From: Strongylocentrotus purpuratus
Taxonomy: Eukaryota; Echinodermata; Echinoidea; Camarodonta; Strongylocentrotidae
Assembly (NCBI RefSeq): GCF_000002235.5
Contig: NW_022145609.1
Span: forward strand, 37,374,130 to 37,438,129
Reading direction: 5' to 3'
Length of the DNA: 64,000 nucleotides
Shown here one piece after another: positions 20,600 to 31,714 of the stretch (position 1 is its first letter; each line of letters begins with the position of its first letter). The translations under genes and the position numbers were made by a program. The notes beneath the pieces are model-generated. The model ran no database searches. It was not told the origin of the DNA and was given only the letters and a program-made list of their open reading frames with translations.

Positions 20600-22157
20600 C
20601 AGGGGCGGCCGAGCGACTTCCAAAGTGGGGGGGGGGGGGCACCAACAAAAAAGGGCACTTTTTGGAAAAAAAGGGCACCTACAGAGAGAAATCTCAAAGC
20701 GAAAATATACAATTTTTTAGACATTGGTATATACCCCTACATTGTGATTACATTATCAGGGATGATTTCAATATTTGTTTGTCTTCATACATCATACAAT
20801 ATATCGCTTAAGCATCATACTTTACAGTTGGGTGTGATGTCTGAATATGCATTTACGAGCGAGCGAAGCGAGCGAGAAAAAAATTTAAAATCTGTGAGGT
20901 CGCAGTGCGAAAAATTACATCTTATAAAAAGGAAAAAAGCCAATCGTGATGGGGTTATAAGCACATTCTCATAACGGAAGACTGAAAAGGCCTTTGATAA
21001 GTAACATAATTATATCATCTTTAAATGCGAGCGAGCGCAGAAAGCGACCTTTGGGGGAAATTGCTCTTAGTCGCTTTAAATAAGGGGCACGTTTAATGAT
21101 TACATGAAAAGGGGACAATTATCGAAAGGGATAAGACACTTATTAGAAAAGAAAAGGAGCACGTGTCAAAGTACAAAGGATAATTATAAGAGGTGAAAAT
21201 GAGGCATTTTTCCACCTGAAAAGAGGCACTCACCAGTTATGAAAAAGAGGCGTTTACTATAATGGGAAAAATGCATTTGTTGACGGAAAGGGGCACCCAT
21301 CAGATTTTGATAGGGGCATTTATAAGAGGTGAAAAGGGGATAGGTTCCTTATTAGAAAGGAAAAGGGGCACGTATCATTATTAAAAGGGGAATTATCAGA
21401 GTTGAAAAGGGGCACCGTTCAGATTTCTAAAAGGGGCAGTTATGAGAAGGGGAAGGAGCCCTTTCTTTTTAATGGGGGCACTTATCATAAGGAAAAGGGG
21501 CACTTATTAGAAAGGGAAAGGGGTAGTTATGAGAAGGGGAAGGAGCTCTCTCTTTTTAATGGGGGCACTTATCATAAGGAAAAGGGGCACTTATTAGAAA
21601 ATAAGAGAGGCACATGTTAAAAAAAAGATGTGCTCATCCGAGTTTAAAAAGGGGGTAGTTATTAAAAGGAGAAGGGGCACTTCTTACAAAGGAAAAAAGG
21701 GGCACTTCTTACAAAGGAAAAAAGGGGAAGTTGTCAAAGTAAAAGGAGCACCTCTCAGTTTTGTGGGCAATTATCAGAGGTGAAGGGGGCACTAATTAAA
21801 AGTGAAAAGGGGCACTTATCGTACCTGAAAAAAGGCACTTACTAGAGATTAAAAAGGGCACTTATTCAAGATTTATGAGAATGGAAAATGGACACTTATT
21901 GCAAAGGAAAATGGGAACATGTCGAAGGAAAAGTGGCACGTGTCAAAAATAAAAAGGGCACTCGTCAGAGGTGAAAATGGGGAAGGGGCACTTTTACTAA
22001 GTAATAGGGGCACTTGTCAAAGTAAAAGGGGCACTTCTTACAAAATAAAAGGGACTTTTCCTATGTAAAAAGAGGCACTTTTGGGGTATCTGAAAAAGTG
22101 GGGGGACACTGTGCCCCCCCCCCCTGCCCCCCCCCCCCCCCGGGAGGGCCGCCTCTG
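20600..22157. mobile_element. hAT-like non-autonomous element, 1558 bp, perfect 8-bp TSD
   Basis: It starts CAGGGGCGGCCGAGCGACTT and ends GGGAGGGCCGCCTCTG. CTATTTAC occurs exactly on both sides (20592-20599 and 22158-22165). Near each end are G- or C-runs. The centre is a long GGGGCAC array. The short frames inside are repeat translations. It has no transposase, so movement would be in trans. Confidence 0.88.
21060..22095 (+). repeat. degenerate GGGGCACTTATnAnAAGGnAAAA array
   Basis: Dozens of short units (about 20-35 bp) of GGGGCACTTATCAnAAGGAAAA type, with one longer duplicated block (about 21435-21510 versus 21522-21590, sharing GAGAAGGGGAAGGAGC). Spacing and units vary too much for a CRISPR array. 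Confidence 0.85.
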
Positions 22158-23316
22158 CTATTTACACAATGAAATCATTGACCTGACCAATTTAACAACA
22201 AACAATCATTCTTCATTTATCTCGTGTCAAACTCAACAACTATTTGCTCCTTCCGGAGAACTTTCCTTTCAAATCTTGGTAACAATCAAGACGCCATGTT
22301 TTCTTATACACGGTATTTGCTGCACAAATTATCCCTTCGCCGTAGATGGCGCTTCACATATATTCCTGACGCTACAATGGTACGCATGGAGAGGACCGGA
22401 TGTTTTTTTTATTTATTTATTTATTTCACATCTTTAAAAAGGGTAGCCCGATCAGCATGAGCTGGTTTTCATCAGGGCCCTTTACAACATACATGGTTCA
22501 ATAATAATGTCAATCAAAACAACAATAAATGCACATTATAATATGAGAGATAATTCGGACATGCAATAAAAAGGCGATACAGTACATTTCATAGTATACG
22601 AAGTTCAAATTAAGATAAGGTATGCTATAGATATTTATAAAATTGTTGCGAATATTTCAATGTTAAAAAAAGTTTACCGTCACCATTAAGTAATTATAAA
22701 ATGTATACAATTAAATACTTTCCCAGTTTATAATTAAAACTATTGTAAACAAACAACAACAAAAACCCACAATTAAAATATATATACATGTAGTTGACAT
22801 TTGTACGCAATAACACATAGTATTAGGTTAAAGTTAAAACAAAGTATGGTATAAATATCAAAACAAATTATTGCAATATATTTCAATGTTAAAAAAGTTT
22901 GCCGTCACCATTACGTTATACCATATATACTATTAATACTTTTCCATTTAATAATTTAAATTATATACCTCACTTAAGAAATCCAGCCATCTGATTGGTC
23001 GAATTGCATTCATAAACTTCAACTGTTCCTGTAAAATTCCCGGTAACCATGCATAAAACATTTAATATTTTTAATAACCATGGTTATTAAAAAAATAGGT
23101 CAGCCTCCATGGTTACCCCATTGGTTTACATGTTAAAAAATGGTTTGAGCGATCGAGGATACCGTATGTGTGCGAAGGATTGGTCGGTAATTTCAATACA
23201 ATTGAATCTCGATCGATCTTACCGACAATTTTATCTTGCATTGTTGACATGAAGACGAAAATAAACTTCCAAAAACAAAAAAACAACATCTGCCGATAGA
23301 TCTTGATCTAAGTTCG

Positions 23317-23577
23317 GGCGCTAGTGTAGCAAGGTATCCAAAATATAGCCTACTAAAACAGACCTCAAATTTTAGACCCCAAATTTCGTGTTTATCATTA
23401 TCTCTAGGGTTAGGGTTAGGGTTAGGGTTAGGGTTAGGGTTAGGGTTAGGGTTAGGGTTAGGGTTCTAGGGTTAGGGTTAGGGTTAGGGTTAGGGTTAGG
23501 GTTAGGGTAATGATGACCACAAAATTTGGGGTCTGTTTTAGTAGGCTATATTTTGGATACCTTGCTACACTAGCGCC
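23317..23577. mobile_element. MITE with telomeric core, perfect 48-bp TIRs and 8-bp TSD
   Basis: The left end GGCGCTAGTGTAGCAAGG and the following bases are perfectly complementary to the right end over 48 bp (to ...AACAGACC). TAAGTTCG flanks both sides exactly (23309-23316, 23578-23585). The 261-bp element has a (GGGTTA)n array between its arms. The left arm carries an extra 14-bp duplication just inside the TIR. An 8-bp duplication suggests hAT-type integration. Confidence 0.9.
23406..23508 (+). repeat. interstitial telomeric repeat (GGGTTA)n
   Basis: About seventeen GGGTTA units, interrupted once by GGGTTCTAGGG near 23461-23471. It is internal to a MITE and therefore not a chromosome end. 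Confidence 0.95.
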
Positions 23578-23703
23578 TAAGTTCGTGCCAATATGCATTG
23601 CAAAAGTAAAAGAAGGGTGCTTTTGCGAAGCATTCATCACGCCGAAGCCGGTTTCAATCCATTTTAATGTATATATTGTACAAAACTGCCAAGCATGTGA
23701 ACA

Positions 23704-23785
23704 GCGCGATGGCCGAGTGGTGTAAGGCGTTGGTATAAAATTCATCACTCGTTATACGCAAGAGTCTACTCTCACCTTCGACAAA
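23704..23785 (+). repeat. tRNA-like SINE head (degraded)
   Basis: GCGCGATGGCCGAGTGG then TGTAAGGCGTTGG is a good match to the D-arm/A-box of tRNA-Leu or tRNA-Ser. No matching B-box or acceptor-stem pairing is visible and an A-rich run follows, so this is a SINE-like relic, not a tRNA gene. Confidence 0.4.
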
Positions 23786-23841
23786 AAAAAAATGTATTTT
23801 TTATTTTTTATTTTTTAGTCTATTTTTTTTCGGCATATAAA

Positions 23842-24006
23842 AGTATTAATGACTGCTTTAATATTCGAGAAATAGTTGTTTTCATACGCTCTCGGGAAGG
23901 TTACAATTGGGCTATTCCCCTCGGCAAGCCTCGGGGAATAGCACAATTCTAACCTTCCCTTGAGCGTAATAAAACAACTATTTCTCTCAAAGCAGTCATT
24001 AATACT
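23842..24006. repeat. 165-bp near-perfect palindrome (fold-back MITE)
   Basis: AGTATTAATGACTGCTTTAA at the left is mirrored at the right (AAAGCAGTCATTAATACT). The pairing runs through GAAATAGTTGTTTT and GGGAAGGTTA to a central GGCTATTCCCCTCGGC / CCTCGGGGAATAGC hairpin. No coding content. Confidence 0.85.
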
Positions 24007-24296
24007 ATACTATTAATTATAAAAACAAATAGTTGACATATTATGCACATAAATATAATAACATGCATATGTTAGTATCATAATCAATTCATAACATGGT
24101 ATTGCTTAAGTACATGAAATACAATTTCAAAGATTCCTTGATTGAGGTTTAAAAAAAAAAACATCAATGATAACGTTGTTTAGCATATTGATAAAATAAG
24201 TAAGCAAGATTCATTATTGGCGTGTGCTAATTAAAATAAAATGTTAAAGGAGATTGCAGCATTCATTGCACGGCAATGAACAAGAGCGTTCCAGAC

Positions 24297-24755
24297 TCAG
24301 TGTGATAAATTGCTTTTGAATACGTTCAGATTGGGGGAGAACCTGGTTTCTATGGGTAGATTATTCCAGAGTGTTATTGCAGAGTTTACAAAGGAGCGCT
24401 TAAAAAATTCTGTATTGCACCTATTGGATTCCAGCTTAAGTTGATGGGAATTACGTGTCATGCGTTGTGCTACATCATCATGTAAAATAAATTTGTTTGC
24501 CAATAAGGCAGGTGCAAGATGGTGAGCACATTTAAATGCCATAATCCCCATTGCTCTTGAATACAATGCCTCAAGTGTTGACCAATTAAGTTGTAATAAA
24601 ACCTCGTGTGAAGGAGTTGACCACGAACATCCAGATATAATATATGCTGCTCGTTTATGTAATTTATTTATAGTTTCATAATTATGCAGGGATCTATTTG
24701 TCCACACAGTGCAGCAGTACATAGCATGAGGTAGAATATAGCCCCAGTATATCAT
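24297..24755 (-). pseudogene. LINE reverse transcriptase C-terminal fragment
   Basis: A 152-codon open frame with the post-RT region typical of CR1/L2/Rex-like LINEs: ILPHAMYCCTVWTN, then INKLHKRAAYIISGCSWSTP, SHEVLLQLNWSTLEALYSRA and ITLWNNLPIETR. The catalytic RT motifs and the endonuclease are absent because the copy is 5'-truncated. The frame ends in a stop at a plausible native C-terminus. It cannot be active alone. Confidence 0.75.
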
Positions 24756-24836
24756 ATTCCGGAGTTAGAGTTTGCTGATTTTCCCCTTTTTTCCGGATCA
24801 GAGGTATAATATCTTGCTCCATCCTATAACATTATT

Positions 24837-25859
24837 ATGAGCAAGAGACAGGAAAGGAGTAAGGCGAACAAGGGACCATATCTATTACGTGACAGAAAAA
24901 CTAGAAGTGAAATAACCCGAACTGTTTCAGCAACTACGAAGGCTTCAAGTTTAACCGGCGTTACGTCGGGTGAACCTCCCGGTGAGACGGTCGCGGAAGG
25001 AGCCTTTCTTCGGTCTACGTCTCTCCGCGAGCCCACTGACTACACGCAGCCCAGTGCTGCGGAGAAAGACAATATGGCGCCCCCAGTGACAGACATGGTG
25101 AGTCACTCTGAATTTGTCAAAATCACCGACAAAATTATTGAGAAGCTCGATTTACTGAATGCAAATGTAACATCAATCCACAAGGACATAGCTGAAATAC
25201 GCGCTAACATGACTGATTTGCAGGCAGCGGTAGCTGATTCCTCAGCCAGGCTTACCGATATTGAAAACTCTGCTCTGCCTAAATTGAGGAAAAAGAATGA
25301 GAATTTGGAAACAGATCTGACACAAAAGTTGATGGCTCTTGAGTTGCATGATCGCAAAATGAACTTGCTTATATACGGAGTTGAGAAAAAGAAGGATGAG
25401 AAGGTAGTTCAAGTGGTGAGAAACGTTATTGAAGAACTGGGATTCTCAAAGGAGGAGGTTGAGAAAATCTTCTTTGCAAATGCCCATCGACTGCCACGTC
25501 GTATAGACACGCAGGGGAATGAGCGGAATGCCGGGCGGGGTCAAACTGGTCATGACCCAATCATAGTTCGGTTTCTATCTATGATGGACAGAGATTTGGT
25601 GTTGAATGCATATCAACAAAGAGCAAGAATGCGTCCAGTGACCCTTGAAGGTAAAGCTGCTGCCAGACCTGCTACCCGTTTCGTAACGGACCTACCTGCA
25701 CCTCTCAAAAGAAAGAGATTCATGTTGGAGCAACAAGCGTACCAAATGAGGAAAAATGAAAACAAATCTACGCGCATCAAGCTGATCGGTACAAGTTTGC
25801 AGTTGGAATGCAGGGAGAAGGGCAACTTTAATTCGCCATGGCGTGCTGTGATTGGATGA
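24837..25859 (+). CDS. LINE ORF1 protein, L1-type RNA-binding protein (340 aa)
   Basis: The protein binds element RNA and forms the ribonucleoprotein needed for retrotransposition. The N-terminus (residues 1-90) is basic and low-complexity. Residues about 90-180 have the heptad pattern of a coiled coil (KITDKIIEKLDLLNANVTSI ... LTDIENSALPKLRKKNENLE), expected to trimerise as in L1 ORF1p. Residues about 180-265 look like the RRM of the L1 ORF1 family (RKMNLLIYGVEKKKDEKVVQ; then IIVRFLSMMDRDLVLNAYQQ). The remainder corresponds to the C-terminal domain. The start is the first ATG after the leader. The frame is intact at 340 aa, close to human L1 ORF1p (338 aa). Confidence 0.88.
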   Translation: MSKRQERSKANKGPYLLRDRKTRSEITRTVSATTKASSLTGVTSGEPPGETVAEGAFLRSTSLREPTDYTQPSAAEKDNMAPPVTDMVSHSEFVKITDKIIEKLDLLNANVTSIHKDIAEIRANMTDLQAAVADSSARLTDIENSALPKLRKKNENLETDLTQKLMALELHDRKMNLLIYGVEKKKDEKVVQVVRNVIEELGFSKEEVEKIFFANAHRLPRRIDTQGNERNAGRGQTGHDPIIVRFLSMMDRDLVLNAYQQRARMRPVTLEGKAAARPATRFVTDLPAPLKRKRFMLEQQAYQMRKNENKSTRIKLIGTSLQLECREKGNFNSPWRAVIG

Positions 25860-27303
25860 AACGCGTATATAAACGGACATAAACTGATGCCGCCTTTGCC
25901 AAAATGAGTTGTAAACGAGCTCTTTGAGATTTATAATTTTATACCGCATAGTTCAATAACTAAGAGAAAACAATAAATGACTCACTGTGCTATTCCAATG
26001 CTTCAAGTTATTATGATATGCCTGCCAAGATACCGATAAGGACTGGTGGTGAATTTAGGTCGTCAAGATTGTGTTGGAATTTTGGTATGAACTGTACTAG
26101 TAGGATTTTTTTTTTTTTTAATTTTTTATTTTTTCTTCTTCTTTTTTTTTTTTTTTTTCTCTCGCTCTCTTTTGGAGATAGCTATGAACGAACTGATGCC
26201 ACTTGAAAAATATGCAAGTGAACTTTTTAGAGATGTCAATAATGCTTGAACATTCTCTGGTTTTAATATACATTATGAGTTCAATTACTTCAAGATGTAA
26301 ACTCATTGATTTTAACCTCATCTCAAAGTACATAAATTGTACAGTATATGAAATGTTTTTGAAAATCGTTTACATTGAATATATTACGACTCTCGTTGCT
26401 TAAGATGAAAAGAGACAGGTGAAATGAATCAGGTTAGAGATGAGACAGTTGGGAAAGATTTCATTTCATACCTAATTTATGACCACTTCTTATAATGTTT
26501 ATTTAGAGGAAATAAAGTATGTATTTAGGTCAATCGAATGATTCATTTTCATACTTCTGAATGAAATGGATCAAAACGTGGTCATAAAGAAATGAATGGA
26601 GTCCAAATTTTCTCATATGATATTGTCTGGAATGTGGTTCATTGCACTCTCAATTGATATTCGTGTTATTGTTAACTTACAATTTCTATGTACTTAAAAA
26701 AGTTGTACTATAGAGAATTGTATGACTGTGAAATTATTTTTTAAAAAAGTAATTGTTATGGAAAAGATCTCCATATTTCAGAAGAAGACTTTTATCAGCA
26801 GTCGTCCTCTTTTTCTTTTCTTTTTTCTTTCTTTTTTTCCTTTTTTTCACAAGAAAGCTGTTATTGTCCATAAAACTTGTTTTGTTTCAGGATACTTATA
26901 AGCTACCCATTGAAATTAATTTATTAGAACCTATATATAGAGAGAGAATATGTTAGAAGTGGTATGGACTTTATAGAGTAGGGGGATGGAGTACAGCAAG
27001 TTAACAAAAAGTTACTTAAAATGGTCCGGAAAAGGGGTTTTAGCTTCTTGCGGCGGGCCCTCGGTTCCTTTCGGTGCGCTATGATGCGTCCACGTCTGTG
27101 TGTGTTTTTGGTTAGTTTTTGTTTGTGTGTGTGTGTTGTGATGTTTTGTCTTTGTATTAGTGTTGTGTTTTTTTATGTTAAGGTGAAAGGTGCAAAAATG
27201 CTATCATTGGTACACTTGTCGATATTTAATGTTCAATTTAATGATCTAAGGACAAATGAGGTGTTGATCGTATATACACGTATATTAGAAAATGTAATAA
27301 TGC
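25860..27303 (+). other. unusually long ORF1-ORF2 spacer
   Basis: 1444 bp separate the two ORFs, whereas L1-type elements usually have a short gap or an overlap. The spacer is T-rich, with a pyrimidine run near 26106-26170 and another near 26807-26850. The small frame at 27021-27314 (97 codons, Cys/Val/Phe-rich) overlaps the ORF2 start but has no recognisable domain. I see no inserted element with clear ends. Confidence 0.6.
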
Positions 27304-30300
27304 ATGATGGATAGGAAGAACGATCTGTTGAATTTTGTTTCATTGAATGTTAAGGGTCTTAGAGACGTTACCAAAAGGAATGCTATAGTAAAGTGGAGTA
27401 GACAGAGAGGAGGTATAATTTTTTTTCAGGAAACTTTTAGTACAAACGATGTTGAGGATCGATGGGAGAGGGAATGGAGTGGGGAGTGTTTTTTTAGTCA
27501 CGGGAGTAACCACAGTCGAGGAGTTTGTATTCTGATTTCACAAAAACTGAAGTTGAAGGTATTGAGAAGTGAGTGTGATTCAGACGGGAGGTACATTATT
27601 TTAGAAATTGAGGTACAAAACATAAGATACATTATTTGTAATGTTTATTTTCCAGTTCGAGAAAAAAAGCAGGAACAAATAGATTTTTTAAATCATTTAA
27701 GTGTTCGCTTTAATAAATTCAATTTAAACAAATCCCTTATGATAATTGGTGGCGACTTTAATATGATTCGGAATTTTGAATTGGATATTTCAAGTAAAGG
27801 GAGTATTAGAGGTCACAAGTTTAATTTAGAATTCGAGGATTTCCTTGGAAGGTTTGATATGCTGGATATATGGAGGAAAAGAAACCTAGATACGATTCAA
27901 TTTACTTACAGACAAAATAACCCTTTAATTCAAAGTCGGTTAGACTATTGGATAGTTTCAAACGAACTGGAGAAACAAATTGCCGAGTGTAATATAATAC
28001 CCTCCATAGCTCCTGATCACTCTGCCATCCATCTAGGTTTGTCTTTGGGTGATAATTTTTTTCAGAATATAGGTCCATTTTACTGGAAGTTCAATAATAG
28101 TCTGTGTTTAGATGTAGAATATGTTCAATATATGAGAGCAGAAATTAAATCTGTCATAGATCAGGGGAAGAAAGATATTACAGACGCCAGAGTCCTGTGG
28201 GATTTCGTTAAAATGAAAGTTCATGAAAAAACAAAGAAATATTCCAAAGGTAGGGCACAAGAAACGAAGGAAAACCTACGCAAAATACAGAGAGATATTC
28301 AGAAGCTTGAACTTTCATTGGTTATTTCTCCAGATAATGATACCTTACAAAATTTAGAGTCAAAGAGAAAGGAACTCAAAGTGTTATATGATCAGAAAGT
28401 AGTCGGGTTAAAAGTTAGATCGCGTGCAAAATGGTTTGAAGAAAGTGAAATCAATGAAAATTATTTTAAACAACTGTTGGCATCCAATCAGAAAAAAACA
28501 TTTATAGACAAATTACAATTAGATGGTAGGAATGAAGAAACATCTGATCCAAAACAAATTTTAAAAGAAATTGAACATTTTTATCATAAACTATACTCAG
28601 GAAATGAAAAGATGGATAGGACAGATGATCTCTTTTTTAATATGTCTCACTTAAATATAAGTGAAGCTAGTAAGAAGTCGTGTGATGAGAAAATTACATT
28701 TGGGGAATGTACTTCAATGTTAAATAAAATGTCTTTAAACAAATCGCCTGGGAATGACGGTTTGTCAGTGGAATTTTATCGCATTTTATGGCCTGATATA
28801 GGGAACCTTGTTTTGGACTCCTTCAATGCCTCCTTTGAGAAGGGTGAATTGTCCACCACACAGAAACAGGGTGTAATAACGGTAATAAAAAAGAAGATAA
28901 AAACCCTTTATATATTCGCAATTACAGACCAATTACCCTCCTTAATGTGGATTATAAACTTTTGTCTAAAGTGTTGGCGGAAAAAATAAAGAATGTATTG
29001 GAAGAGGTGATACATGTAGATCAAGTTGGTTTTTTGCCTGGTAGGAATATAGGAGAAGCGGTGAGAATTATTGACGATGTCATATTTTTCACACAGGTAT
29101 ACAAGGTACAGGGTTTTCTAGTAACAGTTGATTTCGAGAAAGCTTTTGACACTGTCTCACACTCATATATGAATTTCTTACTGAAAAAATATGGTTTCGG
29201 CCCATATTTTTGTAGATGGATAGAAGTATTGTACAAAAATATAGTTAGCTGTGTCATGAATGGGGGCTTTTCCACAGGCTATTTTGAAATAGGCAGGGGA
29301 GTAAGACAAGGAGATCCCTTAAGTCCATATTTATTCTTGTTAATCATAGAAACATTAGCAGTGGTTATTCGCAATGAACAAAAATTAAAAGGTATTTTGA
29401 TAGGCAATATACAGACGAAGATAGTAATGTATGCGGACGACTGTTCAATTTTTTTGAAAGACACAGAAGACATGAAAATCTTAGAAAAAATATTAGATTC
29501 CTTCTCTCAGGTATCTGGATTAAAAATCAATAGGGACAAAACACAAATTATGAAGCTTGGTTCTTCTGGTCACAGTAATGAAAATTTGACCGGTATAACA
29601 TTAGGTAAGATGGTTTCTCTGGTAAAAGTTCTTGGAATATACTTTTCTTTGGATATTAATGTTAAAGAAGAAATGAATTATAAGGAAATATTGAGCAAAA
29701 AAAAAAGATTGTTAGGGTGGTGGAAGCAACGGGATTTAACACTTTTTGGGAAAATTCAATTGGTTAAAGTTTTTGCAATCTCTAAATTACTATATGTGTC
29801 TTCTATAATTTCGGTACCACCAAGTGTTTTCAAGGAAGTTGAAAAGATATGTTTTAATTTTATATGGAATGGACAGGATAAGATAAAAAGGAATATTTTA
29901 TATTTGAACTATGATAAAGGGGGTTTGAAAATGTTGAATTTTAAGTACATGATCTATGCACAGCGTGTAGTGTGGATTAAGAAACTGCTTAGTGGCAATA
30001 ATGACATGAAATGGAAACAATTTTTCGAATATATATTCAGAACGGTAGGAGGAAAGTTAATATTTCTTTGCAATTATAATCCCAAAACAATCAACATTAA
30101 GGCACCCAATATATACTTGGATTTTTTGAACATCTGGAATTATCTAAAGGAGAAGGAATATATTGTAAAAGAAACACATAATGAAAATCAAATTATCTTT
30201 AACAATATTTTTATTGAAGGTAGGATAATTCCTTTTAATGCAAAATTGTTTCATGTGAACATTTTTCAAGTTAAACATTTGACGGACGCTGAAGGTGATA

Positions 30301-31091
30301 TGAGATCAGGGGACTATTTCATTAGGAAAGGTCTTAATGCAGACGATCTGTTTTTTCTTAATGATCTATACACCAAATTACCAGCTGCCTGGAAGATTAA
30401 GAGAATTTGCAGATGGAGAGATGATACTCTAAATGACACTGTTGATCTTTCCAACATTAACTTTATCATTAACAAAACAGTGTATTCTTTTGAGTCTGTC
30501 TCTTCCAAAATGCTCTATAACATTTTTATTGCTATAATACAAGATGCATTTGCTTTTAAACATCCAGAGGTAATAGCTTTAAATCTAGATAAGTCGGAAA
30601 CTACAACATGTTTCTCAATCCCTAGATTTTCCACTCTGGATGGGAAGTTAAGGGAATTTCAGTATAAACTTTTACATAACATCATCTTTTGTAATGATAA
30701 ATTGTATCTTTTTGGATTAACACAGTCAAATTTATGTTCCTTTTGTAGAAAAGAAGTAGAAACCTATCGTCATATTTTCTTTGAATGTTCTGAAGGGTCC
30801 AGAATATGGAATGAGATGGGAAACAGTTTAAAGATGTTTCAGTTTCTTAATATGCAATGGATTGATGTGTTGCTTGGTTTCAGAAAAAATATGAAAGATA
30901 ATATATTGTTAAATCATGTATTGATTTTGGTCAAATATATGATTTACAGTAATCGTAAAAAAGGAAAGTTCCCATCTAGTAAAGAAATATGTAAGGCTGT
31001 AGAGAACTCAAAAAAAGTTGAACATGAAAAAGCAAAATTAAAGGACAAACTGCCAATACATTATCAAAAATGGGAAAATTTTACCCCTTAA
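27304..31091 (+). pseudogene. LINE ORF2 (endonuclease-reverse transcriptase) with one frameshift
   Basis: ORF2p nicks target DNA and reverse-transcribes the element RNA. 27304 to about 28890 encodes the apurinic-type endonuclease: SLNVKGLRD, FFQETF, GGDFNM and APDHSAIHL carry the expected N, E, D/N and DH residues. The RT starts with SPGNDGLSVEFYR. At the A-run 28887-28892 the reading frame changes, consistent with loss of one A. The second frame continues with NYRPITLLN, FLPGRNI, VDFEKAFDTVSH, GVRQGDPLSPYLF and YADD (29430-29441), so all RT catalytic aspartates are present. The C-terminus has a Cys-rich knuckle (LCSFCRKEVETYRHIFFEC). No other stop interrupts it. The frameshift may be real or a homopolymer sequencing error. 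Confidence 0.93.
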
Positions 31092-31714
31092 GGCAGGGGA
31101 ACTGATTGTATTATATTGTAATTCCTGTTTCCTGTTCACTCCCTCACTTTCTCATCGATCCGGAAACTTACCTGCTATCGTGTTTGCTTTGGTGTTTATA
31201 TTTTATAACGGTATGGAAGACCTCTACTGATACAAGACCCTTATATAGTTAAAATAAAAAATGCACCATACCATTATATGTAAATATAACAAATTTTGTT
31301 ATCATGGTTTATGAAGCAGCACCTTCACCTTATACTTTTTGTTTATATAAGAAAATCTTTGTTCAGATTGCTTAATTTATATTGAATTAATTAATTTGCT
31401 TATTATGCTGTAAAAATTGTTCCTTTGTATATTGTTGTATCCAAGTATTATCGTCACCTTTTCCTTTTTAAAGGAATTGGAGCATATTCTGTACACTTGT
31501 TTTGAATGTGTACTTTATTAGTTTGGATACTCATGGAAAATATTTTTTGAATATGCCTGTGTTTAAAATGTATGAGACAATGTACTACATGTATGTTTAT
31601 ACTGTAAGAACAATTGTGTTCCTATTCATCATTTTGTATAATTATGAAGACCTGAATAAAGGCAAAAAAGCTTTAAAAAAAAACAAAAAAAACAATGAAC
31701 TATCAAAAAAAAGT

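Larger units (their letters stand above)
22403..24761 (-). mobile_element. 5'-truncated LINE, minus strand, interrupted by MITEs
   Basis: On the minus strand it runs from a reverse-transcriptase C-terminal frame (24755-24297) through a long 3' UTR to an (AAAT)n tail at about 22427-22403. The UTR contains a diverged duplication (AATGTTAAAAAAAGTTTACC near 22660 and its relative near 22890). 22980-24006 holds inserted material: a telomeric-repeat MITE, a tRNA-like SINE head and a large palindrome. The upstream end abuts the L1/Tx1 element at about 24762. Confidence 0.6.
24762..31714 (+). mobile_element. L1/Tx1-like non-LTR retrotransposon, nearly full length
   Basis: The element has a short 5' leader, ORF1 (24837-25859), an unusually long inter-ORF region, ORF2 (27304-31091, one frameshift) and a 3' UTR with AATAAA (about 31657) and an A-rich tail (about 31674-31714). 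The endpoints are approximate because no target duplication was found. The left end abuts an older minus-strand LINE. Confidence 0.88.

Noticed and set aside
21060..22095. CRISPR-like regular repeats
   Set aside because: Units and spacers are degenerate, the array lies inside a eukaryotic transposon, and there are no cas genes.
23406..23508. True telomere or chromosome-fusion scar
   Set aside because: The array is bounded by inverted arms and an 8-bp duplication, so it is part of a MITE.
23704..23785. Functional tRNA-Leu/Ser gene
   Set aside because: Only the A-box region matches; no B-box or stem pairing.
27021..27314. Extra LINE gene between ORF1 and ORF2
   Set aside because: Cys/Val/Phe-biased low-complexity frame overlapping the ORF2 start, without motifs.
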